Source: Candidatus Polarisedimenticolaceae bacterium (GTDB taxonomy: Bacteria; Acidobacteriota; Polarisedimenticolia; Polarisedimenticolales; DASRJG01). Taken from it: DNA of 64,000 nt. The notes under the pieces are model-generated. The model was not told where the DNA came from, did not search any database, and worked only from the letters and a program-made list of their open reading frames with translations. A program made the translations under genes and the position numbers. Numbering within the stretch: the stretch's first letter is position 1; the number at the start of each line of letters is the position of its first letter. Where the stretch lies: the NCBI GenBank assembly GCA_036275915.1, contig DASUCV010000022.1:248001-312000 (forward strand). Reading direction: 5' to 3'. Positions 26,913-36,066 of this stretch are shown piece by piece.

Positions 26913-28790
26913 ATGCGCGCCTCGTGCCTCGCCGCCGCCGCTCTCCTGGCGATCTCCGCTCGCGCCGTCGAGCGGGCCCACCTCGTTCCGCAGTCCCAGT
27001 TCGACGCGATCGCGAGCGAGTACTCGGGCGAAGCCGCGCAGGAGAACACGCGGCAGATCGTCCAGTACCACCGCATCCAGGGGAGCCCGATGATGGAGGC
27101 GGTCGCGAGCGACGTCGTCCTCCCGAAGCTCAAGGCGCTCGGCCTCGAGGCGTCGATCGAGCAATTCGACTCCGACGGCGCCACGCGTTACCAGACGTGG
27201 ATCTCACCGATGGGATGGGACATGCGCGGGGGTGAGCTGTGGGTCGAGTCGGTCGCGGGCGACGACACGTTCGTCCCCTACCGTCTCTGCCGCTACTCCG
27301 ACGTCCCGATGTGCGTCTCGACCTACTCGAAGGGCGGCTCGTTTCAGGGCGAGCTCGTCGACGTCGGCGCGGGGACCTCCGACAGGGACTACGAGGGCAA
27401 GACCGTGGCGGGGAAGGTCGTGCTCGCGACCGGCTACGCCGCCGAGGTCGTTCGCCAAGCGGTGATCAAGCGGGGCGCGGCCGGCGCCGTCGTCTATCCC
27501 GACGCCCTCGACCGCCCCGACCATCCCGACATGGTCCGCTACAACGGCCTCTGGACGCGCGCCGGCGAGATCGGCAAGACGAGCGGCTCGTTCCAGATCT
27601 CGGCGACCCAGGTCGCCCGGCTCCATGAGCTGATGGCGCACGGCGCGGTGCGCGTCCGAGGGACGATCGATGCGACGCTCGGCCGCGGAAAGCTGACGCT
27701 CGTCCATGCGTACGTCCGGGGCACGGACGCGCGCGAGGTGCTGATCACGGCGCACCTCGACCACCCGAAGTGGAGCGCGAACGACAACGCGAGCGGCTCG
27801 GGGGCGATGATCGAGGTCGCGCGCACCGTGCAGGCGCTCGTCGCGGCGAAGAAGCTCACGCTCAGCTCGACCCTTCATTTCATGTGGGTGCCGGAGTTCT
27901 ACGGGACGATGGCGTACGTCACGAAGCATCCCGAGGCGAAGGCACCGCACATCGTCGCGAACCTCAACATGGACATGGTCGGCGAGGACACGGTCAAGAC
28001 GAATTCACGCTTCTACTTCACACGCACGCCGGACTCGGTGCCGTCGTTCCTGAATGCGCTCCTCGAGGACGTGCTCGACCAGACGAAGGGCGCGGCGCTC
28101 GTCGCCCCGACCGGCTCGCGGCACACCTGGCCCGCCGAGGAAGCGCCGTACATGCAGGGAAGCGATCACGACGTCTTCCTCGCGCTCGGTGTCCCCTCGA
28201 CGATGCTCGGCCACGATCCCGACTGGACCCATCACACGAGCGAGGACACGATCGACAAGACCGACGCGACGGAGTTCAAGCGGGTCGGCGTCTTCGCCGC
28301 CGCCGCGGCCGCGTTTCTCGCGAGCGCCGGCGACGACGCCTGGAAACGTCTCGGCACGCTCGCCGTCGCCGAGCAAGTCGCCGACTTCACGCGGCGGGCG
28401 GGACGGGCGAGCGCGTTCGGCGACGGCGCATGCGTGCCTCGTTACCGTGCCGCGCTCGGCGCGCTCACGAGTACGTCGGGACCAGTTCCGATCGTCCCTG
28501 GTACGGGCCATGGCGCGCACCCGCTCGCGATCCAGCCGTTCGAGGGATCCGCGTTCGAGCCGCTCGCCGGCGCGGATCTCGCGTGGTGGAAGGACCAGGA
28601 GAAGCGCTTCGGCGCGGGCGGGCCCGGGCGCGATCTCGTCGTCTACGAAGCGGTCAACTTCATGAACGGCCGGCGCACGAGCGCCGAGATCGCCGAGTCG
28701 CTCTCCTGCGAGTTCGACACCACGGTCGACGCCGCGTGGGTCGACCGGCTGATTGCGGTCCTCGGCAAGCTCAAACTGGTCGCGTCCTAG
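26913..28790 (+). CDS. Exported M28-like aminopeptidase with PA-type insert and C-terminal extension
   Basis: 625 residues; signal peptide MRASCLAAAALLAISARA. A PA-type domain (about 120-235) is inserted before the catalytic domain (about 265-480). Metal ligands are seen in ITAHLDHPKWSANDNASGSG (His and Asp), VPEFYGT (Glu), NLNMDMVGED (Asp) and DPDWTHHTSED (His). The usual general-base Glu next to the ligand Glu is Pro here, as in DUF4910-type relatives. A C-terminal extension of about 140 residues ends in a winged-helix-like segment (NFMNGRRTSAEIAESLSCEF). Secreted Zn-aminopeptidase activity is likely; substrate is unknown. It has no visible operon partner. Confidence 0.85.
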   Translation: MRASCLAAAALLAISARAVERAHLVPQSQFDAIASEYSGEAAQENTRQIVQYHRIQGSPMMEAVASDVVLPKLKALGLEASIEQFDSDGATRYQTWISPMGWDMRGGELWVESVAGDDTFVPYRLCRYSDVPMCVSTYSKGGSFQGELVDVGAGTSDRDYEGKTVAGKVVLATGYAAEVVRQAVIKRGAAGAVVYPDALDRPDHPDMVRYNGLWTRAGEIGKTSGSFQISATQVARLHELMAHGAVRVRGTIDATLGRGKLTLVHAYVRGTDAREVLITAHLDHPKWSANDNASGSGAMIEVARTVQALVAAKKLTLSSTLHFMWVPEFYGTMAYVTKHPEAKAPHIVANLNMDMVGEDTVKTNSRFYFTRTPDSVPSFLNALLEDVLDQTKGAALVAPTGSRHTWPAEEAPYMQGSDHDVFLALGVPSTMLGHDPDWTHHTSEDTIDKTDATEFKRVGVFAAAAAAFLASAGDDAWKRLGTLAVAEQVADFTRRAGRASAFGDGACVPRYRAALGALTSTSGPVPIVPGTGHGAHPLAIQPFEGSAFEPLAGADLAWWKDQEKRFGAGGPGRDLVVYEAVNFMNGRRTSAEIAESLSCEFDTTVDAAWVDRLIAVLGKLKLVAS

Positions 28791-28798
28791 CAAGATTT

Positions 28799-28815
28799 AC
28801 CCGGCGACTCCGGGT
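28799..28815 (+). terminator. Weak hairpin after the M28 peptidase gene
   Basis: ACCCGG (28799-28804) pairs with CCGGGT (28810-28815) around a five-base loop and is followed by TTCCCCCC. It begins nine bases after the stop codon, in the right place for a terminator, but the stem is only 6 bp. Confidence 0.35.
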
Positions 28816-28872
28816 TTCCCCCCACGGCGCAGCCTTTCCGGGCGGCGCGATCCATGCATTCGATGAGGGGCG

Positions 28873-30120
28873 ATGCCTCGCGTGGCCGCGCCCCTCGCCC
28901 TCATCGCCGCGCTCGCGGCGAGCGACTGCTCGCTCCTCCATCAGAGACAGCAACACACGTACGCGCTCGACGCGCCGCTGACGGTCGAAGACTCCGCGTT
29001 CCTGCGCTCGCTCGACAACTTCGGCAGCGTCATGGTCAAGGGGAACTCGGCGGAGCTGCTCGAGAACGGCGACGGGATCTTCGGCGCGATGTTTGGCGAC
29101 ATCCGCGAGGCGAAGTCGACGATCAACCTCGAGATCTACATCTACCGCGACGACGAGGCCGGCCGCCAGGTCGCCGACGCGCTCATCGAAGCGAGCCGCC
29201 GCGGCGTCGAGGTCCGCCTCATGCCCGACGCGGAGGGAAGCAAGCTCGACACCCTGCGCGGAGAGCTCGAGAAAGCCGGCGTGATCGTCAAGGACTACCG
29301 TCCGGCGAAGAGCTACAACTACCTCGGCCGCCGCACGCACCGGAAGCTGCTCATCGTCGACGGCAAGATCGGCTACACCGGCGGCTTCTGCATCGACAAG
29401 CGCTGGCTCGGCGACGGCCGGGCGAAGGACGAGTGGCACGACACCGCCGTCCGCGTCACCGGCCCCGTCGTCGCGCAGATGCAGGCGATCTTCGGCGAGG
29501 ACTGGACCTACACGACCGGCGAGATCCTCGCGGGCGAGAGGTTCTTCCCGGCCTTGCCGCCGACGGGCGAGATCCTCGCACAGGCGATGAAGGCGTCGAA
29601 GGGCGACGCGTCGTCGCTCCCGAAGATGCTCTACTTCATGGCGATCGAGGCCGCGACGACGAGCATCCACATCCAGAACCCCTACTTCCTCCCCGACGCG
29701 CAGATCCGGAAGGCGCTCGTCGCAGCGGCGAAGCGCGGCGTCGACGTGCGCGTCATGGTGCCGGGCCCCGACATCGACGTCCCGCCGGTGAGAACCGCCT
29801 CGCGCAGCGAGTTCGGCGAGCTGCTCCTGGGCGGCGTCCGGATCTACGAGTACCAGCCGACGATGATCCATTCGAAGGTGCTCGTCGTCGACGGCCTGTT
29901 CACCTCGATCGGCTCGATCAACTTCGACGCGCGCTCGATGTCGAAGAACGCCGAGGAGTGCGTCTCGTTCTACGACCGCGCGTTCGCGACGACGGTCGAG
30001 ACGATGTTCGAGCGCGACGCCCACGACTGCAAGGAGATCACCTACGAGGCCTGGCACCATCGGGGCGTCGAGAAGAGGATGACCGAGCTCCTGTCGCGCC
30101 TGTTCAAGCCGCTCTATTGA
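28873..30120 (+). CDS. Cardiolipin-synthase-like phospholipase D, exported or membrane-anchored
   Basis: 415 residues from ATG 28873. A hydrophobic N-terminus (VAAPLALIAALAASDC) could be a signal or lipoprotein-type anchor; the DCS sequence lacks a classical lipobox. Both HKD motifs are intact: RRTHRKLLIVDGKIGYTGG (about 155) and MIHSKVLVVDGLFTSIGS (about 334). Flanking segments such as EIYIYRDDEAGRQVADALI and PYFLPDAQIRKALVAAAKRG match bacterial cardiolipin synthase/PLD enzymes, which transfer phosphatidyl groups. Unlike the PLD-like gene at 10723, both catalytic Lys are kept. Residues 230-260 contain a spacer rather than the paired transmembrane helices of classical ClsA. Confidence 0.88.
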   Translation: MPRVAAPLALIAALAASDCSLLHQRQQHTYALDAPLTVEDSAFLRSLDNFGSVMVKGNSAELLENGDGIFGAMFGDIREAKSTINLEIYIYRDDEAGRQVADALIEASRRGVEVRLMPDAEGSKLDTLRGELEKAGVIVKDYRPAKSYNYLGRRTHRKLLIVDGKIGYTGGFCIDKRWLGDGRAKDEWHDTAVRVTGPVVAQMQAIFGEDWTYTTGEILAGERFFPALPPTGEILAQAMKASKGDASSLPKMLYFMAIEAATTSIHIQNPYFLPDAQIRKALVAAAKRGVDVRVMVPGPDIDVPPVRTASRSEFGELLLGGVRIYEYQPTMIHSKVLVVDGLFTSIGSINFDARSMSKNAEECVSFYDRAFATTVETMFERDAHDCKEITYEAWHHRGVEKRMTELLSRLFKPLY

Positions 30121-30167
30121 GGGCGCGTGCTACGCTACCGCGCGTTCGTCACCTCGGGAGACCGGCG

Positions 30168-30200
30168 ATGCGTGTCATGGACAACCACAGAGCGTTCTGA
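30168..30200 (+). other. Possible short leader ORF (MRVMDNHRAF)
   Basis: A ten-codon frame with GGGAG ten bases upstream of its ATG lies 47 bp after the PLD stop and 112 bp before the next gene. It could be a regulatory leader peptide, but such short frames arise by chance. No matching attenuator hairpin was found. Confidence 0.15.
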
Positions 30201-30312
30201 CTGATCGCCTCGCCGGCGCACACGACCGCTCACCACGACTGATCGATCGCCCGTGACCTCGGGCGGCGGTGTGGACGCACGTCCGTACCGCCATGGAGCC
30301 ACGAATGACCGC

Positions 30313-31266
30313 ATGCGCGTTCACGCGCCGGATACTGCCTTGGACCGACGACTGGCCGAGGAGGTCCGCGCCTCGTTGCCGAGGGGCGGGACTCTCTTTC
30401 GGTACTTCCGCGACCGGTACGCCCTGCAGCTGCTCGCCTACGCGGCAGCGGAAGGGCGGAGCCTGCCCGAGATGCGGCGGGGTCGGTTCGGTGCGCTCTT
30501 CCAGAAGCCGTCGGTCCGCCGTCTCTTCGCGACACGCGAGCGGTGCGTCGATTGGGATCTGCTCGACTCGTACTTCCCGGCGCCGACCCAGGACTACGAG
30601 ATCACGCTCGGACTCTGGGGCAGCGATCGCGACTGGCACTGGAACCAGACGAGCCGTCCGGGCTTCAACGTCGTCCTTCAGCTCAACTTCCCCAGGGCGC
30701 ACGATCGCGCGTACCGTCGGTACATCCGGCCCGGAAACGAGACGCCGTTTGCGCGCGGCGGCCACCCGGTCAACGAAGACGGTCTCCACACGATGGCGTG
30801 GGCGCGGCTCGACATCGACGGGAAGCACGGCGAGGCGCTCATCGAGGAGATCCAGACCGACTGGATTCGTGACGCCGAGGAAGCGTCCGAGGCCGCGCTC
30901 CTGTTTCTCGCCGAGGGTACGTTCGAGCTGCCCTGGTGGATGGACGAGGTCGGCTGCGACTCCCTCGACCTGTTCCGCTACGTCGAGCACGTGCTCGGCT
31001 TCCATCGGCGACTGTGGTCCGAGGCGACGCTCGCTGCCAGCCTCTGGTTCCTGCGGGAGCACCTCGGGATTCGCCGCATCGCGATGCACACGCACGCGAG
31101 CGGATGCAAGCTGAAGCGCATCGACCGGCGACCTCCGCCGCGTTCGCTCTACGAGAACGTGCCGCGCGCGTTCTGCTTCGAGCGCGTCGTGGGCGCGCCG
31201 CGCTTCCTCCGGCCCGCGCTGCCCGCGACACTCGCGCACGAAGAGTTCTGGCACTTGCGCCTTTGA
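30313..31266 (+). CDS. Uncharacterised protein with an EIQTDW motif
   Basis: 317 residues from ATG 30313 (a GTG at 30253 would add 20 residues). No signal peptide. The middle contains HTMAWARLDI then EALIEEIQTDWIRDAEEAS (about 195-215), resembling the EIQSDW block of large polyvalent proteins on phages and mobile elements. The C-terminal part (LWFLREHLGIRRIAMHTHAS, then ENVPRAFCFE) matches the same domain order of a helix, a beta strand and a closing pocket. Here it stands alone in a chromosome without a mobile element. The domain function is not established, so I assign none. It lies between a PLD gene and a kinase gene. Confidence 0.7.
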   Translation: MRVHAPDTALDRRLAEEVRASLPRGGTLFRYFRDRYALQLLAYAAAEGRSLPEMRRGRFGALFQKPSVRRLFATRERCVDWDLLDSYFPAPTQDYEITLGLWGSDRDWHWNQTSRPGFNVVLQLNFPRAHDRAYRRYIRPGNETPFARGGHPVNEDGLHTMAWARLDIDGKHGEALIEEIQTDWIRDAEEASEAALLFLAEGTFELPWWMDEVGCDSLDLFRYVEHVLGFHRRLWSEATLAASLWFLREHLGIRRIAMHTHASGCKLKRIDRRPPPRSLYENVPRAFCFERVVGAPRFLRPALPATLAHEEFWHLRL

Positions 31267-31332
31267 CATTTGAGCCGGAAAGGGCCTTCTCGCCATCCGC
31301 ACGCGACGTACACTTTCGCGGGGGCGCCTGGG

Positions 31333-34044
31333 ATGGATCGAGGGGATAGCCGCGAGGCGATCGAGCGCATCCTGCGCGAGGCGGCGGCCCTCGACCCGGC
31401 CGATCAAATCGCCTACCTCGAGGACGCGTGCCGCGACGATCCCGCGTTGCTCGACGAGCTGACGTCACGTCTGCGCGCCGGCGGCTTTGTCCCCAGGCGC
31501 ATCGGCCCCTACCGTGTGCTCTCGGTCCTCGGGGAAGGTGGGATGGGAACGGTCTACCTCGCCGAGGAGCAGCACCCGATGCGGCGGCGCGTGGCGCTCA
31601 AGATCGTGCGCAGCGACCTGCACGCCGGGGAGATGCTCGCGCGATTCGAGCGCGAGCGTCAGGCGCTCGCTCTCATGGAGCACTCCGGGATCGCCCGGGT
31701 CTACGGCACGGGGACGACGAGGCGCGGCCGCCCGTACTTCGTCATGGAGTACGTCGACGGTATCCCGATCACGCGCTTCTGCGACGAGCGGACGCTCGGC
31801 CTGCCGCGGCGCCTCGAGCTGTTCATCAAGGTCTGCCTCGCGGTCCATCACGCCCATCAGAAGGGGATCATCCACCGCGACCTGAAGCCGACGAACGTGC
31901 TCGTCGCCGACGAGGACGGCGGCTCGCCGAAGGTGATCGACTTCGGCGTGGCGCGCGCGGTCGAAGCGGGCGCCGCGCCGGAGCGTACGTCGGAGGCGGT
32001 CATCGTCGGGACGCTCGAGCACATGAGCCCGGAGCAGGCCACGCCGGGGTCGAAGGACGTCGATACCCGCTCCGACGTCTACGCGCTCGGCGTCCTCCTC
32101 TACGAGCTTCTCTCGGGGCGGCGTCCGTTCGAGCTGCGGAGCCGCGAGGTCGGTGCGCTCGCGGACTTGCAGCGGAGGATCGTGGAAGAGCCGACGCGTC
32201 CACCGAGCGCGGCGGTCGATGCCGGAGCGGCGGCGGCGCGCGGAACCTCCCGTCGCGCGCTCGCCCGCGCGATCGCCGGCGACCTCGACTGGATCGCGCT
32301 CAAGGCGCTGGAGAAGGACCCGAGGCACCGCTATGCGTCGGCTTCCGAGCTCGCTGCCGACGTCCAGCGGTACCTCTTCTCCGAGCCGGTCCTCGCCGGG
32401 CCGCCTTCGCTCGCCTACCGCGCGCGGCGCTTCGTCGTGCGCCGTCGAGGTCTCGTCGCCGCCGCGGCGATCGTCGGCCTCGTCGCAATCCTCGGGGCTG
32501 CGGTCTGGGTGCGCGAGCACGAGGTCGCCGAGGAGCGGCTCGCCGACTACCGGAATCTCGCCGACCGGCTCCTCCTGGACGACTTCAAGAAGCGCGCGGA
32601 CACGCTGTGGCCCACATGGCCCGAGAACATCCCGAGGATGGAGGTTTGGATCGACGGCGCGTCGAGGCTCGCCGTGCGGACGGAGTTCCATGCAAGGCGC
32701 CTGCAGGAGATGCGGCGGCGCGCACGGGTCGAGACCGTCGCTCCGCCGGCGGGCGGTCGCCTCGACGACCTCGTCGCGGTGCGTGACGCGCTTCGAAAGG
32801 AGCTGGCCGCGATGAGTCCGTCCGGTGAGGCCGACTTCGTCGCGATGAAGCTGAAGCAAGCGGAGGACCAGATCGCCGCGCTGCGGGCGGATGCGGCGCG
32901 GGCGCAACGTTACGTCTTCGACTTGCCGGAAGACCAGAAGCTCCACGATCAGCTGGCCGCCCTCGTCCTGGACCTTCGCACGCTCGGCGATCCCGACCGT
33001 GGGCTCATCGCCGACATGCGGCGTCGCATCGCGCAGATCCACGCGCTCGAGCGTGCGACCCTTGATGACGCCACAGCCGAGTGGGCCGCGGCGGCGGCGG
33101 CGATCGCGGCGTCGCCGCGTTACGCTGGGCTCGCGGTCACACCCCAGATCGGCCTCGTGCCTCTCGGCGCCGACCCGATCTCGGGCCTTTACGAGTTCCT
33201 GCACTGGCGCAGCGGCGAGCGCCCCGTTCGCCGGGCGGACGGACGGTACGTCATCGCCCCCGAGACCGGCATGGTGCTGGTGCTCATCCCCGGCGGAAGC
33301 TTCACGATGGGAACCGATCGCGGCAGCGACCCACTCGCCTGGAGGGCCGAGGGGCCGCCTCATCGCGTGACGCTCGCTCCGTTTTTCCTGTCCAAGTACG
33401 AGATGACGCGCGGTCAGTGGCGCCGCGTCGCGGCTTCGGATCCCTCGCTGTTCACTCCCCCACGCGCGCCGACGGAGACCGAGCGGGCCCTTCATGACGT
33501 CCAGCCGGTCGACCAGGTCTACTGGCAGCAGAGCCACGATGTGCTCGCCAGGATCGGTCTCGAGCTGCCCACGGAGGCCCAGTGGGAGTACGCGGCGCGC
33601 GGCGGCACGACGACCCGTTGGTACACCGGCGACGATCCGCGATCGCTCGCCGGGCATGCGAATCTGCACGACCTCGCCGCATTGCGGGCGGAGAGAGGGA
33701 CAGCCTACGCCCGGTACGAGTCATGGCTGGACGACGGGTTCGCCGCGCTCGCTCCCGTGGGGAGCTTGCTGCCCAATCCGTTCGGTCTCCACGACGTGGC
33801 GGGGAACGTCGGCGAATGGTGTCGCGACTGGTTCCAGGTCTACGACTGCCCGGTGAGGCCGGAGACCGGTGAGCGCATCCCCGTCGACGACGGTCCGATG
33901 CGCCGGGTCATGCGAGGCGGCGGCCGCGGCTCGCTCGCGACGATGGCGCGGGTGACCGCGCGCGAGCACATCGACCCTTCCATCGCGGAGGTGGGAGCGG
34001 GGCTGAGGCCGTCTCGACGCCTCGTACCTCCCGAAGGCGAGTAG
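31333..34044 (+). CDS. Ser/Thr protein kinase fused to a formylglycine-generating-enzyme-like (SUMF1) domain
   Basis: 903 residues from ATG 31333; the open frame begins at 31270, but this start matches the helical N-terminus typical of such kinases. The Pknb-type domain (about 56-345) has VLGEGGMGTVY, VALKIV, IIHRDLKPTNV, VIDFGVARAV and a GTLEHMSPEQ activation segment. One transmembrane helix (about 370-392) is followed by a helical region. From about 645 an SUMF1-type domain has MVLVLIPGGSFTMGTDRGSD, LELPTEAQWEYAARGG, NPFGLHDVAGNVGEWCRDWF and a final RVTAREH. Such kinase-SUMF1 fusions are known in Planctomycetota and Acidobacteriota, where the SUMF1 part is probably an extracytoplasmic sensor or binding domain. 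Confidence 0.9.
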   Translation: MDRGDSREAIERILREAAALDPADQIAYLEDACRDDPALLDELTSRLRAGGFVPRRIGPYRVLSVLGEGGMGTVYLAEEQHPMRRRVALKIVRSDLHAGEMLARFERERQALALMEHSGIARVYGTGTTRRGRPYFVMEYVDGIPITRFCDERTLGLPRRLELFIKVCLAVHHAHQKGIIHRDLKPTNVLVADEDGGSPKVIDFGVARAVEAGAAPERTSEAVIVGTLEHMSPEQATPGSKDVDTRSDVYALGVLLYELLSGRRPFELRSREVGALADLQRRIVEEPTRPPSAAVDAGAAAARGTSRRALARAIAGDLDWIALKALEKDPRHRYASASELAADVQRYLFSEPVLAGPPSLAYRARRFVVRRRGLVAAAAIVGLVAILGAAVWVREHEVAEERLADYRNLADRLLLDDFKKRADTLWPTWPENIPRMEVWIDGASRLAVRTEFHARRLQEMRRRARVETVAPPAGGRLDDLVAVRDALRKELAAMSPSGEADFVAMKLKQAEDQIAALRADAARAQRYVFDLPEDQKLHDQLAALVLDLRTLGDPDRGLIADMRRRIAQIHALERATLDDATAEWAAAAAAIAASPRYAGLAVTPQIGLVPLGADPISGLYEFLHWRSGERPVRRADGRYVIAPETGMVLVLIPGGSFTMGTDRGSDPLAWRAEGPPHRVTLAPFFLSKYEMTRGQWRRVAASDPSLFTPPRAPTETERALHDVQPVDQVYWQQSHDVLARIGLELPTEAQWEYAARGGTTTRWYTGDDPRSLAGHANLHDLAALRAERGTAYARYESWLDDGFAALAPVGSLLPNPFGLHDVAGNVGEWCRDWFQVYDCPVRPETGERIPVDDGPMRRVMRGGGRGSLATMARVTAREHIDPSIAEVGAGLRPSRRLVPPEGE

Positions 34045-34061
34045 ACTCCTGCAGGAGTGTC

Positions 34062-36065
34062 ATGAAGCCGATCGCCCTCGCCGGTCTCATCGCTTTCGCT
34101 GCGCACGCCGCCGACCCGGGCGCGCCGCCCGCTCCCGAGGTTCTCTCTTCGCGGGACATGGGTCTTCTCGAGACGAGCCCGATCATCGCGCTGCGCGACG
34201 GGGCGTTCTCGACCCGCGTCGGAGCGGCTTCGGTCTGGGTCTACGGCGACACCGGCCTCACCACCCCGGGGGTCGACGGCGGGACGTGGCGGCACAACAC
34301 CCTCTCGTGGACGCACGATCTCGACGCGTTCGACGCGCTCACCGGCTTCGCCGACTGGGCCGACGCTTCCGGCGCGCCGGTGACGTTCCTGCCGCTGACT
34401 CAGGACGAGATCGCCACGAACGCGCTCCACCAAGGCGACAACTGCCAGGTCGCACCGTGCAACTACGAGTTCGGCCTCTGGCCGGGAATGCCGCTCTTCG
34501 ACCCCGAGCACGAGCGTGTGCTCTACCCTTACATGAAGCTGTGGCTCGGCCCGGGCGCCTGGAATTTCACGGGGGTCGGAACCGGAATCGCGGTAGGGCC
34601 CGCAATGCCGGGCGGGAGCATCGTGCGTCCGATCGTCGACCCGCAGAGCTCGGACCCCACGCTCCTCTTCTACGAGGGAGAGCCGTTCTACGTCAACGCC
34701 TCGGTCAAGGTGCGCGAGAGCGGCACGACCTGGGTCTATCTCTACGACTGCTCGGGCGGCGACGGCTTCACGAAGCCGATGCACGTCGCGCGGGTCCCGA
34801 TCGACGCGATCCTCGACCGCTCGCAATGGCGCTTCTATGCGGCAGGCGGCGTCTGGAGCCAGCTCGCGACCGACGCGATCGAGATCTTCGACGGCTCCGA
34901 CCAGCTCTCCGTCCACTGGAGCGATTTCCTCGGCCGGTACGTGGCGATGTACCTGCAGCCGTTGTCGCAGAACGCCGTCGCGCGCGTCGCCGACCGGCCG
35001 GAAGGTCCGTGGTCCGACCCCACGCTGATGTTCGTCGCGCTACCCCCGGTCAGAAACGGCTGGGTCTACTCCGGAACGGCGCACGGCGAGCTGGCGCTGG
35101 ACGGCGGCCGTCTCGAGTACTTCACGTACGTCCGCGACACCGGGCCCCTCGCGCAGGAACGGCGGATCGTCGAGGTCGAGTTCAAGAACCGTGTCGAGAC
35201 CGGCGATCGCGATGCGGACTTCGATCCCGTCGACGGTGTCATGCTGAGCGACGTCGATTACCCAGGCCAGATCTGCATGGGGATGGATCAGCACCAAGGG
35301 CGGCAGGCGGCGGTTCAATTCCGGCTCGGCGTACCGCACCCGGCCACGATCACGTCGGCGACGGTGCAGCTCGTCTCGTCGGGACACAACCAGGGGACGT
35401 ACACGGGCACCGTGCGCGCGATCGCGCAGGACGACGTCGCGCCGTTCGTCGGCGGCGCTTCGGGGTCGTTCACCGCCACCTATCCCATGACCGCGGCCGG
35501 CGCCGCGTGGACGCCCGAAGACGCGGCGGCCGGTGCCACGGTGACGACCCCGGAGCTCCGCGCGCTCGTGCAGGAGGTCGTCGACCGTCCGGGTTGGACG
35601 GCCGGTCATCATCTCGGGCTCGTCTTTCCCGAGATGTCGGTGAAGCAGAAGATCCGGTGCTTCGACGACCTGTCGGCCGGCACCGGCACCGCTGCGATCC
35701 TCCGCCTGGGCTGGTACGCGAACGGCACCCCGGTCTGCCTCGACGCCCGGGGCGGCGAGGACGCCTTGCGCGTCGCGCGCGAGCCTGCGGGCGGGTGCGG
35801 ATCGGCCGGCGGCCCTTCGATGGAGTTCGTATTCGGCCGCATCGGGGCGCTCCGCGCTTCGGGCGGAGCCGTCGATCTCGGCCCGGTTCGTTGCGCGGAC
35901 GCCTCGTCGACCGGCGCGCTGGTGCGCGCGGCCGATCCGGACCAGCCGGTCGGCGACGGGTCGTTCTACCTCGTCCGCGCGTCCGGATCGCCCGACTTCG
36001 GACGCGCGCTCCTCTCCGACGGCTCGACGCCTTCGCGGATTCCCGCGGCGTCGGCATGCCCGTAG
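34062..36065 (+). CDS. Secreted DUF4185-like beta-propeller protein with carbohydrate-binding-like and FN3-like domains
   Basis: 667 residues; GCAGGAGTG precedes ATG 34062. The signal peptide (IALAGLIAFAAHAAD) is followed by a DUF4185-like propeller (about 40-325): RDGAFSTRVGAASVWVYGD, LWPGMPLFDPEHERVLYPYM, LYDCSGGDGFTKPMHVARVP and LGRYVAMYLQPLSQNAVARV. It resembles glycoside-hydrolase-type five-bladed propellers. A DNRLRE-like domain follows (about 375-560, AVQFRLGVPHPATITSATVQ). The C-terminus is the shared module (FYLVRASGSPDFG) ending SACP. A glycan-binding or glycan-cleaving role is inferred from fold. The gene follows the kinase-SUMF1 gene with a 17-bp gap, so co-transcription is likely. 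Confidence 0.8.
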   Translation: MKPIALAGLIAFAAHAADPGAPPAPEVLSSRDMGLLETSPIIALRDGAFSTRVGAASVWVYGDTGLTTPGVDGGTWRHNTLSWTHDLDAFDALTGFADWADASGAPVTFLPLTQDEIATNALHQGDNCQVAPCNYEFGLWPGMPLFDPEHERVLYPYMKLWLGPGAWNFTGVGTGIAVGPAMPGGSIVRPIVDPQSSDPTLLFYEGEPFYVNASVKVRESGTTWVYLYDCSGGDGFTKPMHVARVPIDAILDRSQWRFYAAGGVWSQLATDAIEIFDGSDQLSVHWSDFLGRYVAMYLQPLSQNAVARVADRPEGPWSDPTLMFVALPPVRNGWVYSGTAHGELALDGGRLEYFTYVRDTGPLAQERRIVEVEFKNRVETGDRDADFDPVDGVMLSDVDYPGQICMGMDQHQGRQAAVQFRLGVPHPATITSATVQLVSSGHNQGTYTGTVRAIAQDDVAPFVGGASGSFTATYPMTAAGAAWTPEDAAAGATVTTPELRALVQEVVDRPGWTAGHHLGLVFPEMSVKQKIRCFDDLSAGTGTAAILRLGWYANGTPVCLDARGGEDALRVAREPAGGCGSAGGPSMEFVFGRIGALRASGGAVDLGPVRCADASSTGALVRAADPDQPVGDGSFYLVRASGSPDFGRALLSDGSTPSRIPAASACP

Positions 36066-36066
36066 C

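Noticed and set aside
24288-31266. A possible prophage remnant, because of a fibre-like protein and an EIQTDW protein
   Set aside because: No capsid, terminase, integrase, lysis or att-like sequence is visible, and the fibre-like gene has a Sec signal peptide.
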